Shown here piece by piece: positions 9,135 through 17,354 of a stretch of DNA of 64,000 bases. The position numbers were made by a program, and so were the translations under genes. How positions within the stretch are numbered: the first letter of the stretch is position 1; the number at the start of each line of letters is the position of its first letter. The notes under the pieces are model-generated. The model searched no databases, had not been told where the DNA came from, and saw only the letters and a program-made list of their open reading frames with translations. The DNA is taken from NCBI GenBank assembly GCA_016716365.1, contig JADJWM010000017.1:558001-622000 (forward strand), in the 5' to 3' direction. The stretch comes from Chloracidobacterium sp. (GTDB lineage Bacteria > Acidobacteriota > Blastocatellia > Pyrinomonadales > Pyrinomonadaceae).

Positions 9135-9898
9135 GGATAAGGACGCTCATAGTTGACGATGAGCCGCTCGCAAGGGACCGCGTAAAGCGATTCCTGCGGG
9201 ACGAGAACGACATCCAGGTCATCGGCGAGTGCGGTAACGGAAAGGAGGCCGTGGCGGCCATCCGTGAAAGGCACCCTGACCTCGTTTTTCTGGATATCCA
9301 GATGCCGGAAAAGAACGGATTCGAGGTCGTAAGGTCGCTCGACGAAGGCCGGATGCCGGCCGTCATTTTCGTCACGGCTTACGATCAATACGCCCTGCAG
9401 GCGTTCGACGTCCACGCCCTCGACTACCTTCTCAAACCTTTCAACCGGGACCGCTTGCACCGTGCGGTGTCGCATGCGCGCGAACAGATCGAATCGCGGC
9501 GGATCGGGCAGTTGGATGAACGGCTGGCCTCGCTCATCAAGGACCTGAAAGCAGAAAAGAAATATCTCGAACGGCTGGTCGTGAAGTCTGTCGGCCGCGT
9601 CTTTTTTTTGAAGACGGACGAGATCGACTGGATCGAGGCCGCCGGGAATTACGTGAAACTCCATTCGGGCCGGGAGGCGCACATGATCCGCGAAACGATG
9701 AACGGGATAGAGGCGAAATTGAATCCGGAAAAGTTCCTCAGGATCCATCGCTCGACCGTGGTCAATATAGACCGGATCAAGGAACTGCACCCGATGTTCA
9801 GCGGCGATTATTCGGTAATTTTGCGTAACGGCACCGAGTTGGCGCTCAGCCGGAATTATCGCGAGCGGCTGCTCGAGTTGTTCGAAAACCAGGCTTGA
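9131..9898 (+). CDS. LytTR-family response regulator
   Basis: Encodes 255 aa. The receiver domain (1-120) has the acidic pair DD at 9-10, phosphoacceptor Asp55 in VFLDIQMP, Thr in FVTAYD and Lys in LLKPF. A linker leads to a LytTR DNA-binding domain (about 150-250) with IDWIEAAGNYVKLH and FLRIHRSTVVN. It is coupled to the LytS-like kinase by a 4-nt overlap. The first gene downstream in the same orientation is the exported beta-propeller at 10083, so it could control part of the hydrolase island, but no binding site was identified. Confidence 0.94.
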   Translation: MRIRTLIVDDEPLARDRVKRFLRDENDIQVIGECGNGKEAVAAIRERHPDLVFLDIQMPEKNGFEVVRSLDEGRMPAVIFVTAYDQYALQAFDVHALDYLLKPFNRDRLHRAVSHAREQIESRRIGQLDERLASLIKDLKAEKKYLERLVVKSVGRVFFLKTDEIDWIEAAGNYVKLHSGREAHMIRETMNGIEAKLNPEKFLRIHRSTVVNIDRIKELHPMFSGDYSVILRNGTELALSRNYRERLLELFENQA

Positions 9899-10082
9899 GT
9901 AATGTCTAAATTCGGGTGGTTGGACGGATCGCGGCTCGGTGATCGGGTCTAACCATCTGGCGATCCCGCGGGCGTCCCGTTTCGGTTCATCCCACATCGA
10001 AACGGTTCGTCACAATTTTGTTACGCGTTCGGCCCGCCCTGACCATAATTGAAAAACGGTCAGCCTGCACTTTGGTTCTCTT

Positions 10083-11081
10083 ATGACAATGAAACGACAG
10101 CTAGCAACTTTTTTCGTTATCGGGATAGTCATCGCTTTTAAGGGCTATACCATCGTTATCGGTCAGACAAAGCCTGTTCTGGTCGTCCTTAATAAAGCGG
10201 AGGCGTCGATGTCGATCATCGATCCGGCGACGATGAAGGCATCGGCAAAGGTGCCAACAGGCGACGGACCGCATGAAGTCGTGCTTTCGGCTGACGGACG
10301 CACGGCATATGTTGCGAATTACGGTAACCAGACGCCAGGGAACTCGATCTCGATCATCGACATCCCGACCGCCAAAGAACTTCGCCGCGTCGATGTCTCG
10401 CCGCTGATGCGGCCGCACGGGATCCAGTTGATCGGCGACAAGCTGTATTTTACGGCCGAGACAAACCGGGCGATCGCACGCCTTGACCTACCTTCCGGCA
10501 AGGTCGATTGGATCATGGGTACCGGCCAGAACGGTTCCCATATGGTAGTCGGGACCGGGGATCAGAAAAAGTTCTACACGGCAAATATCGGCTCCGACTC
10601 GGTCACTGCGATCGAGATTCCTCCGCTGGCACAGGGGCGTCGTCCGATAACCCACATTCCTGTCGGCCGCCAGCCGGAAGCGATCGACCTGTCGCCAGAT
10701 GGTAAAGAGGTGTGGATCGGGCTTAACGCCGAAGGAATGGTCGAGATCGTGGACACGGCCGCATACAAGTCAGTGACAAAAGTGAACACGAACGGCCGCC
10801 CGTACCGCGTTAGGTTCACGCCGGACGGAAAATATGTTGTCTGCACGATGCTTCCATCCAAGGAGGTCGTGATCATCGAGGCTGCGTCGAGAAAGGAAGT
10901 GAGGCGGGTAAAGCTTGAGAGCACGCCGCTTGGGGTCGCATTTTCAAGAGACGGCAAGACTGCCTTTCTTACACTTATCCAGCCCGATGCTGTCATTAAG
11001 CTCGAGCTTGGAAAAGGCGCGGTGACCGGACGTGTCGAATCCGGAGCCGGGCCGGATGGCATAGCTGTTTCCGGCATTTGA
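10083..11081 (+). CDS. Secreted YVTN-type beta-propeller protein
   Basis: Encodes 332 aa. An N-terminal hydrophobic segment (about residues 8-27, LATFFVIGIVIAFKGYTIVI) serves as signal peptide or anchor. Repeats of about 42 residues follow, with the motifs SPDGKEVWIG, SADGRTAYVAN, TPDGKYVVCT and SRDGKTAFLT that define YVTN/lactonase-like beta-propellers. These extracytoplasmic propellers usually bind partners or act as surface proteins; a lactonase activity cannot be claimed. It is the first gene of the long plus-strand run. A CTGACC/GGTCAG inverted repeat (10039-10063) lies 20 bp upstream of the ATG and could be an operator. Confidence 0.85.
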   Translation: MTMKRQLATFFVIGIVIAFKGYTIVIGQTKPVLVVLNKAEASMSIIDPATMKASAKVPTGDGPHEVVLSADGRTAYVANYGNQTPGNSISIIDIPTAKELRRVDVSPLMRPHGIQLIGDKLYFTAETNRAIARLDLPSGKVDWIMGTGQNGSHMVVGTGDQKKFYTANIGSDSVTAIEIPPLAQGRRPITHIPVGRQPEAIDLSPDGKEVWIGLNAEGMVEIVDTAAYKSVTKVNTNGRPYRVRFTPDGKYVVCTMLPSKEVVIIEAASRKEVRRVKLESTPLGVAFSRDGKTAFLTLIQPDAVIKLELGKGAVTGRVESGAGPDGIAVSGI

Positions 11082-11155
11082 CCTAATGGTGGGAAGGTAT
11101 TTGGCACTCGTCGCTCCAAGCTAGTTCAGGCGGGCGGGTCCGAGCAAGATCCCTT

Positions 11156-12532
11156 ATGCCAAACTCAACGCAAATCTGCAGTCTGATCGTCGTCGCGGCG
11201 GTTATTGCGGCGTCGGCGATCACCGCAGCCGCCCAGTCCGATGTCCTGGCGGAACTTGAGCGGACGATCAACGAAGAGATGAAAGCGACCGGGACTCCGG
11301 GTGCGGCGGTCCTGGTCGTGCGGGGCGATAAGGTGATATACGCCAAGGGATTCGGGGTCACGAGTCGAGAGGGCGAGACCGGCGTTACTACGGACACTCT
11401 TTTCCGTATCGGCTCGACCACGAAGATGTTTACCGGTGCGGCTTTTCTCCTGCTTGCGGATCAGAAAAAGACCGGGTTGCGCGCGCCAGTTTCGACATAT
11501 GTTTCGGGCCTGCCAAGCCGGATAGGACGACTTTCAGCCCACCAGTTGATGAGCCAATCGTCCGGCCTACGCGATATGCCGACGCCCGTAATGAGCGATG
11601 ACGACAACGCTTTAGCCCGGAACATCACCGGATGGACGGACGACGCGTTTTTCACGGAGCCGGACAGGATCTACTCATATTCGAGTGCGAATTTTTGGTT
11701 GACCGGACTCATCGTTGAAAAGGTGCACGGTAAGCCCTATCCGGATGCCATGGCCGACCTGATCTTTAAGCCGCTTGGGATGACGCGGTCATCCGTTCGT
11801 CCGCGTGAAGCGATGACCTTTCCCATAGCTCTCGGTCATGACCGGCAGGGGACGAACCATTCCGTGATCCGTCCAGCGCCGAACAACGCAGCAATCTATC
11901 CGGGCGGTTCGATCTATTCAAGCGTTAATGATATTTCGCGATGGCTGATCGCACTACTGAACGGCGGGATCCTCGACGGACGGCGGGTTCTGCCGGATCC
12001 GGTCGTTAGGGATCTGATGAAACCGCAGTTCTACCTTCCGGGTTCGGACCCGCGTGCGTATTACAGTTACGGACTGCTTGGTTACGAGATCCAGGGCGTA
12101 AGCACCATTTCGCATGGGGGTGTTTCTCGCGGCTATGGGGCAACCATATTCTTCGCACCCGATCAAAAAATCGCTTACGTCTTATTGACCAACGCTAACG
12201 GCCAAACGCTTCCGCGGTCGCGTCAGAAAGCGAATGAGCTTTTCCTTCCGCTGAAGAAGGATACTGCAGAAGCCGCTAAAACTTCGGCCCCGGTCAACCT
12301 GGAGAGGTACGCGGGCCGTTACGAGCACGCGCCGCAGGCATGGGAGGTTTCCGCTCGAGACGGAAAGCTGTTCGTTAGGTCCGAGGGGGCTGAACACGAA
12401 CTCAAAGCGGCGGGCACGAATGAATTCTCGTATCCCGGCGGTGGGATCTTATTTGTCCCAAATGAAAAAGGCGAATTTGATCACATTTTTATGGGACTTT
12501 ACGCTGCGCGGAAAACTGCAGACACGAAATAG
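11156..12532 (+). CDS. Secreted serine hydrolase, beta-lactamase/PBP fold (class C-like)
   Basis: Encodes 458 aa. The signal peptide (residues 1-27) ends AITAAAQ. The beta-lactamase domain has the nucleophile motif STTK at 87-90, a second motif YSSAN near 175-179 (Ser where YxN has Asn, a common variant) and a third motif HGG in TISHGGVSRGYGATIFF. A C-terminal DUF3471-like beta domain (about 365-458, LERYAGRYEH) follows. Members include D-aminopeptidases, esterases and D,D-peptidases; beta-lactam resistance should not be assumed. It lies 15 bp upstream of the NTF2-like gene. Confidence 0.88.
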   Translation: MPNSTQICSLIVVAAVIAASAITAAAQSDVLAELERTINEEMKATGTPGAAVLVVRGDKVIYAKGFGVTSREGETGVTTDTLFRIGSTTKMFTGAAFLLLADQKKTGLRAPVSTYVSGLPSRIGRLSAHQLMSQSSGLRDMPTPVMSDDDNALARNITGWTDDAFFTEPDRIYSYSSANFWLTGLIVEKVHGKPYPDAMADLIFKPLGMTRSSVRPREAMTFPIALGHDRQGTNHSVIRPAPNNAAIYPGGSIYSSVNDISRWLIALLNGGILDGRRVLPDPVVRDLMKPQFYLPGSDPRAYYSYGLLGYEIQGVSTISHGGVSRGYGATIFFAPDQKIAYVLLTNANGQTLPRSRQKANELFLPLKKDTAEAAKTSAPVNLERYAGRYEHAPQAWEVSARDGKLFVRSEGAEHELKAAGTNEFSYPGGGILFVPNEKGEFDHIFMGLYAARKTADTK

Positions 12533-12547
12533 ACGTCCGGAGAACGT

Positions 12548-12994
12548 ATGAAAACACTAGGAATAGTCAGTCTCGTCCTTATCTTTACAGCCGCCGGCTT
12601 CGGCCAAAGCAGCGAAGACCGCGCCGCGGTCAAACAGGCGGCCCTCGACTACATAGAAGCGGTTTATAACGTGAACCCCGCTCAGGCCGAACGAAGCGTG
12701 CACCCGGAACTGGTCAAACGAGGGTTCTTTGTGAAACGCGGAGAGACCTCCTATTCGCCGCATGCGATGACGTTCACGGAACTTGTCGAACTCGCGAAAA
12801 CCTACAACGCTCGGGGCACCATTCCTAAGGATGCCCCGAAAGAAGTCGTCGTTTTTGATGTCGTTGACCAGACCGCGAGCGTTAAGGTGACTGCCGTTTG
12901 GGGCATCGACTACATGCACCTCGCCAAATACGATGGCAAATGGAAGATCATCAATATTCTTTGGCAATCGCCGCCAAAGGCTGGTGTCAAATAG
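12548..12994 (+). CDS. Exported NTF2-like protein (putative lumazine-binding/SnoaL-type)
   Basis: Encodes 148 aa. The signal peptide MKTLGIVSLVLIFTAAGFGQ is followed by an NTF2-like cone: DRAAVKQAALDYIEAVYNVNPAQAERSVHPELVKRGFF (helices) and a C-terminal sheet ending VTAVWGIDYMHLAKYDGKWKIINILW. Such domains bind small molecules or catalyse isomerisations; the ligand is unknown. The last ~50 codons, the intergenic sequence after them and the start of the next gene are duplicated as a decayed copy at 14364-14755, see the repeat entries. Confidence 0.82.
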   Translation: MKTLGIVSLVLIFTAAGFGQSSEDRAAVKQAALDYIEAVYNVNPAQAERSVHPELVKRGFFVKRGETSYSPHAMTFTELVELAKTYNARGTIPKDAPKEVVVFDVVDQTASVKVTAVWGIDYMHLAKYDGKWKIINILWQSPPKAGVK

Positions 12995-13237
12995 TTTTCC
13001 CCAACGGACGGGCCCAAGAACTGCGGAATACGCAGATGTTCGGCCCCAACCGTAAAGTGGAAAGTAATCCTACTGATGAATCTCAAGAAATTTGTCCCGA
13101 TCCTGACAATTGCCGCGACCGCCTTTTTTTGTGTGCCCGATCTGAAGGGAAATGCTCCGAAGTCGGATCGGTTCGACGAACTTCGTTTGCGGCGTTGCGA
13201 GTCCGGCCAGTTTTCTAGGGACATTCTTGCTTCAGAA
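12848..13237 (+). repeat. Direct repeat copy 1 (NTF2 C-terminus + spacer + serine-hydrolase N-terminus)
   Basis: This ~390-bp block aligns with 14364-14755. It spans the last codons of the NTF2-like gene, the spacer and the first 54 codons of the gene at 13076. In protein terms, by my count, 28 of 44 residues match in the NTF2 part and 31 of 55 in the signal peptide/N-terminal part. The spacers are also the same size class. The two copies bracket the metallo-hydrolase gene. Confidence 0.8.
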
Positions 13238-14284
13238 AGTGATGTCATCGTCGCGGCGGGACGCATGAGCAGTTTTACGGTTGAGAAGATCGCGGACGGC
13301 GTGTACGCTCTCGTGCGTAAGGAGCCGGCATCGCTTTGGTTCAATCCCAATAATGTCATCATCATCGGGGAAAAGGATGTCATTGTCGTCGATTCGAATA
13401 TTAGCAGCGAATACACACGAGAGGTCCTCGCAGAGCTAAAAAAGCTGACGAACAAGCCCGTCAAGTACGTCATCAACACACATTGGCACGAGGACCATGT
13501 GATCGGGAATCGTGTCTACCGCGACGCATTTCCCGACGTTCAGTTCATAGGGCATCGCAGCACCCTCACCGATCTGCCGACAACCGGTGCAGCAAACCGA
13601 AAGGGCTCGGTCGAGAACGGTCGGGGCTTGATCGAGTTGCTGAAGAAACAGATCGAAAAGGGCCAGGACCTTGCCGGACAAGAGATCACCGAAGAGGCGC
13701 GTGCCGGTTACAAAAGCGATATTGTCCTTGTTAGCTCCTATCTTTCCGAATCACCGAAGTTCGAGATAATTCTGCCGAACGTCATTGTGGATGACTTGAT
13801 CGAGCTAAGGCAGGAAACGCGTCGTGTCGAGGTGCGATTTCTAGGCAAAGCGCACACAGCCGCCGATCTTGTCGTGTATCTGCCGAAAGAGAAGATCGCG
13901 ATCACCGGCGACCTGATCGTCCATCCGGTGCCGCTGATCGGATCGACCTCATATCCGCTCGAATATGGAGCAACGCTCAGGAAATTGAAGGCCCTTGATG
14001 CGAGGAAATTGGTGCCTGGCCATGGCCCGGTGTTGAGGAACACGGCTTATCTCGACCATATGATCGATCTGACGGACGCGATAAAGATAGAGGTCGAAGC
14101 CGCCGCCGCACGGGGCGAAACTCTAGATCAGATGCGCAAGAGTGTCGATCTCGAAAAATTCCGGAAACTCTTTGCCGGTGATTCAAAGCACAAAAGCTTT
14201 GTCTTTAGAAATTATGTGACGCTGCCAGCCGTCGCCGCGGCATACCGTGGGCTTCACCATCAGAAAGGTGTGGAGGCGAAATAG
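13076..14284 (+). CDS. Chimeric exported metallo-beta-lactamase-fold hydrolase
   Basis: Encodes 402 aa. Residues 1-54 (signal peptide plus DRFDELRLRRCESGQFSRDILASE) are not MBL sequence: they match the N-terminus of the serine hydrolase at 14594. The MBL domain proper starts near Met64 (13265, MSSFTVEKIADGVYAL) and carries HWHEDH at 136-141, a later ITGDLI Asp and a VPGHGPV His, so the zinc site looks complete. The fusion gives the MBL enzyme a signal peptide it would otherwise lack if it began at Met64. The reaction is unknown. It is followed by the remnant NTF2 copy. Confidence 0.88.
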   Translation: MNLKKFVPILTIAATAFFCVPDLKGNAPKSDRFDELRLRRCESGQFSRDILASESDVIVAAGRMSSFTVEKIADGVYALVRKEPASLWFNPNNVIIIGEKDVIVVDSNISSEYTREVLAELKKLTNKPVKYVINTHWHEDHVIGNRVYRDAFPDVQFIGHRSTLTDLPTTGAANRKGSVENGRGLIELLKKQIEKGQDLAGQEITEEARAGYKSDIVLVSSYLSESPKFEIILPNVIVDDLIELRQETRRVEVRFLGKAHTAADLVVYLPKEKIAITGDLIVHPVPLIGSTSYPLEYGATLRKLKALDARKLVPGHGPVLRNTAYLDHMIDLTDAIKIEVEAAAARGETLDQMRKSVDLEKFRKLFAGDSKHKSFVFRNYVTLPAVAAAYRGLHHQKGVEAK

Positions 14285-14593
14285 ACTCTTAATAGGAGAC
14301 TATTTATTGCGTGGAAACACCGATGTGAAATAGATGAGGGGCTGGCCGATAACGATGGAATTTGTCCAATTTGATGTTGTTCCTCAGACCGCAAGTTCAA
14401 CGGTGACCGCTGTGTGGTGCATCCACTTCGTGCATCGGGCCGCGTACGACGGCAGATGGAAGAGTATTAGCATCATTTGGCAATTGCCGCCGAGGATACT
14501 GGAAATTAGTCCCGAAGAATGGGGCGTAGGAAGATCTGCGGTTTGCCACGCAGATCGTCGATACATGCCGGTGCGTAGAGTGGAGGTCTGCTG
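14285..14593 (+). pseudogene. Remnant of NTF2-like gene (C-terminal third) in the gap
   Basis: This 309-bp gap has no intact gene. From about 14355 to 14500 it encodes FVQFDVVPQTASSTVTAVWCIHFVHRAAYDGRWKSISIIWQLPP, clearly homologous to the last third of the NTF2-like protein at 12548. The first ~95 residues are absent, the natural stop is lost and the frame reads on to TGA at 14592-14594. It is a gene fragment left by the duplication. The end of the gap supplies GGAGG (14582-14586) for the next gene. Confidence 0.75.
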
Positions 14594-14755
14594 ATGAATC
14601 GCATGAGATATGTCTCGATCCTAATGATTGCCGCAGCCGCCTTTGTTTGTACACCCGATCTGAACGGACAGGCGTCGAAGGCCAAGAGGATCGACGAGCT
14701 CTTGTTGCCTCTTGGCAAATCGGGCCAATTTTCGGGCGTCGTACTTGCATCTGAG
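14364..14755 (+). repeat. Direct repeat copy 2 (NTF2 remnant + spacer + serine-hydrolase N-terminus)
   Basis: Counterpart of 12848-13237. It covers the NTF2 fragment, the spacer with the ribosome-binding site and the first 54 codons of the serine hydrolase at 14594. Copy 1 keeps the intact NTF2 gene and only the start of the hydrolase; copy 2 keeps the intact hydrolase and only the end of NTF2. That is the pattern expected when a segment integrates through homology with the NTF2-hydrolase junction. Confidence 0.8.
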
Positions 14756-15874
14756 AACGGCAAGGTCATTTACGAAAAGGCCTTTGGGATGGCGAACGCG
14801 GAACTTAAGGTGCCGAACGCTGTGAATTCACGTTTCGGTATCGCGTCGATCACAAAACCGATGACCTCGGTCATTCTGTCCCGGCTTATTGAAGCTGGAA
14901 AGTTCGGGCTCGAAGTCAAACTAACCAAGTTCATCCCGGATTTTCCGAACGGCGACAAGATCACGGTCTCAATGCTTTCGACGCATCGCTCAGGGATACC
15001 TCACCGTGTGATGCCGCCAGAGTCGGAAACGCGCCGCTTTACTGCAGCCGAGTTCGTGGAAGAGGTAAAGAAAGCTAACCTGGCTTTCGAACCTGGATCG
15101 CAGAGGCTTTACAGCTCGGCGGGATATGCAGTTCTGGCCCGCGTACTTGAGATCGCGAGCGGTCAAACGTACGCCCAGTTGCTCATTAAATATGTATTCG
15201 AACCCGCCGGGATGAATGATTCCATCGATTGGGACAGTTCGATACTTATCGAACGGCGCGTCCACGACTATCTCCAAAGCGAGAACGGGCCGATCAACGC
15301 TCCCTACAAAGATTACTCGTTCCTTGTTGGGGGAGGATCGGTCCTCAGTACCGCGTCGGACGTGCACAAATTCGGTATTGCGTTGATTGACGGGAAATAC
15401 GGTGAGGCCGCAAAGCGAAATTGGATACAGGATGGCGTGATGAGCGCCAGCGGAAGCACCAACGGGCGCCGGGCATACGTCGAGATCAAAGACGATAAGT
15501 CCTACGGGATCGCCGTACTTGCGAATATGGCAAGCGGCAGCTTTGATTTTGTACAGCGAGGCGTGACCGAAATACTGCAGGGCAAAGAGCCAACTGTAAA
15601 AACGCTGACGGTCCCCAAATTCGACCGGACAGCAAACAAGAACCTGGAGGAATTTGCAGGGTCGTATCGGCGAAACGATGGGGGTGGTTTCAACATCGTC
15701 TTGCGTGATGGCAGCTTGTTCTCGGGCGACATCAAACTCCTTTCGGTGAAGCCAAATTGTTTCTTCGACTTCCGTTTTTACGGGGACGTCTGCTTTTCCC
15801 GCGATGCCGGCGGTAAGGTGACCGGGATCAACTGGAAGGGACTGACCTTTGAATTGGCCGGAACAAGACAATAG
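14594..15874 (+). CDS. Secreted serine hydrolase, beta-lactamase fold
   Basis: Encodes 426 aa. The ATG (14594) is preceded by GGAGG with 7-bp spacing. The signal peptide is MNRMRYVSILMIAAAAFVCTPDLNGQ. The catalytic SxxK is SITK in FGIASITKPMTSVI, and the second motif is YSSAGY. The third motif is unusual: instead of HxG the matching region reads SASGSTNGRRAYVEI. A C-terminal beta domain begins near NLEEFAGSYRR. Its N-terminus was copied into the MBL gene at 13076. It is the likely head of a tight gene run; the next start is 12 bp away. Substrate unknown. Confidence 0.87.
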   Translation: MNRMRYVSILMIAAAAFVCTPDLNGQASKAKRIDELLLPLGKSGQFSGVVLASENGKVIYEKAFGMANAELKVPNAVNSRFGIASITKPMTSVILSRLIEAGKFGLEVKLTKFIPDFPNGDKITVSMLSTHRSGIPHRVMPPESETRRFTAAEFVEEVKKANLAFEPGSQRLYSSAGYAVLARVLEIASGQTYAQLLIKYVFEPAGMNDSIDWDSSILIERRVHDYLQSENGPINAPYKDYSFLVGGGSVLSTASDVHKFGIALIDGKYGEAAKRNWIQDGVMSASGSTNGRRAYVEIKDDKSYGIAVLANMASGSFDFVQRGVTEILQGKEPTVKTLTVPKFDRTANKNLEEFAGSYRRNDGGGFNIVLRDGSLFSGDIKLLSVKPNCFFDFRFYGDVCFSRDAGGKVTGINWKGLTFELAGTRQ

Positions 15875-15886
15875 AAAAAAACAGCG

Positions 15887-17332
15887 ATGACCTGGAAACA
15901 AAAATGCGACGTTGATGAGCTGCTACTCCCGGTGCCGACCCAGATCGTGTCTAACGAAGAGTTCGATCCGCCTGACCAAACGCATGAGCAGCGAATGGTG
16001 GAGAATCGGCTGGAAGAGATCGCGGGCTCGGCGTCGAAAAAGCTGGGTATCGGACGACGAGAATTTCTTGCTTCGACCGGCGGAATGGCCGCGGCATTTC
16101 TCGCGATGAACAGCGTGTTCGGTAAGTTTTTCGAGGTTTCCGCGAGCGAGCTTTTCGAACCGCAGGCCGCGGGCGAACGATGGCCAAAGACGCCCTTCAT
16201 TTTCGACATCCACACGCACCACGTTGCCGCTCCGAAGATCATTCGCACGCCGCTGCTTATTCCCGGCTACCGGCAGGCCGGTGCCGCGTGGGGGAATAAA
16301 GAGCTGGTAGGCCGCGAGCATAAATGGCAGGACCTTTATCTCGCTAATTACATCAAGGAGATGTTCCTCGACAGCGACACGTCTATGGCCGTGATCACGG
16401 GATTGCCGGCAAAGACCGACGACCAGAATGTGCTGACGCCGAACGAAATGATCGAGACTCGTGCCGAGATCAACGGGCTTGCAAAGTCGAAGCGTCTCAT
16501 CGCACATGGGCTTTTTTCACCTGATCTTGGCAAGGCAAATCTTGAGGAGATGCATCGCCAGGCAGAGCAGTTGAAGCCGGAGGCGTGGAAGGGCTATCCG
16601 GGACAGCCGCTTGCAGACGGATCGGTCGGCTGGTGGATGGACGATGAGAAGGTCGCGTATCCGTTCTACGAATATTCGCGGAAGATCGGGATCAAGAACA
16701 TCTGCGTTCACAAGGGTTTACCGCTGCCCGGCTGGGAGCTTGATCACAGTTCGCCTCGTGACGTCGAAAAGGCCGCAAAGGATTTCCCGAATCTGAACTT
16801 CCTGATCTATCACGCCGGCTTCAAGGGCGTCCGAGACGCAATGCCGGCGGTGCAGGATGATTTCAAGACTGTGACGGACATTCCCTGGATCAGCGACCTG
16901 TGTGCGATGCGGAAGCGAAATCCGCGAATGACCAATGTGTATATGGACCTGGGCACCACGTTCGGAATGACCGTCATCACACAGCCGAAATTGTGTGCCT
17001 ATATGCTCGGGCTGATGATACGCGATTTCGGCGAGGACCATGTGCTATGGGGCACCGACTCGATCTGGTGGGGCTCGCCGCAATGGCAGATCGAGGCGTT
17101 TCGACGGCTGCAGATGCCGGAAGATTTCCAGAAGCGATTCGGGTTCAAGCCGCTCACGGACCGGGTCAAGGAGAAGATCTTCGGGCTGAATTCCGCGCGA
17201 GTTTACGGCATCGACGTCAAGGCAAAGATGAACGCCATCCCTGGCGACTACATGACGAAGCTCAAAGAAAAGTATCGAGCCGAAGGCGCGCGGCCGTCGA
17301 ATACGCAATATGGGTGGATAAGAGCTCTTTGA
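15887..17332 (+). CDS. Tat-exported amidohydrolase (TIM-barrel, amidohydrolase 2 type)
   Basis: Encodes 481 aa. After a ~50-residue leader the twin-arginine motif GRREFLASTGGMAAAFLAMN (about residues 55-74) marks Tat export of a folded metalloenzyme. The barrel starts with FDIHTHH (metal-binding HxH), continues with a His in CVHKGLPL and YHAGF, and ends with the Asp of LWGTDSIWWG. The domain resembles ACMSD-like amidohydrolases (decarboxylases or hydrolases). The long leader may mean the true start is internal, for example the Met near 15996; no clear ribosome-binding site settles this. It is 12 bp downstream of the serine hydrolase. Confidence 0.85.
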   Translation: MTWKQKCDVDELLLPVPTQIVSNEEFDPPDQTHEQRMVENRLEEIAGSASKKLGIGRREFLASTGGMAAAFLAMNSVFGKFFEVSASELFEPQAAGERWPKTPFIFDIHTHHVAAPKIIRTPLLIPGYRQAGAAWGNKELVGREHKWQDLYLANYIKEMFLDSDTSMAVITGLPAKTDDQNVLTPNEMIETRAEINGLAKSKRLIAHGLFSPDLGKANLEEMHRQAEQLKPEAWKGYPGQPLADGSVGWWMDDEKVAYPFYEYSRKIGIKNICVHKGLPLPGWELDHSSPRDVEKAAKDFPNLNFLIYHAGFKGVRDAMPAVQDDFKTVTDIPWISDLCAMRKRNPRMTNVYMDLGTTFGMTVITQPKLCAYMLGLMIRDFGEDHVLWGTDSIWWGSPQWQIEAFRRLQMPEDFQKRFGFKPLTDRVKEKIFGLNSARVYGIDVKAKMNAIPGDYMTKLKEKYRAEGARPSNTQYGWIRAL

Positions 17333-17354
17333 TGAGTCTTGGGAACATGGACCG

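Noticed and set aside
9002..9997. 331-codon minus-strand open frame opposite the LytTR regulator
   Set aside because: Overlaps two genes with strong motifs; no recognisable protein features, so it is an antisense shadow of GC-rich coding DNA.
14990..15901. 303-codon minus-strand frame opposite the serine hydrolase
   Set aside because: Antisense shadow; catalytic motifs are on the plus strand.
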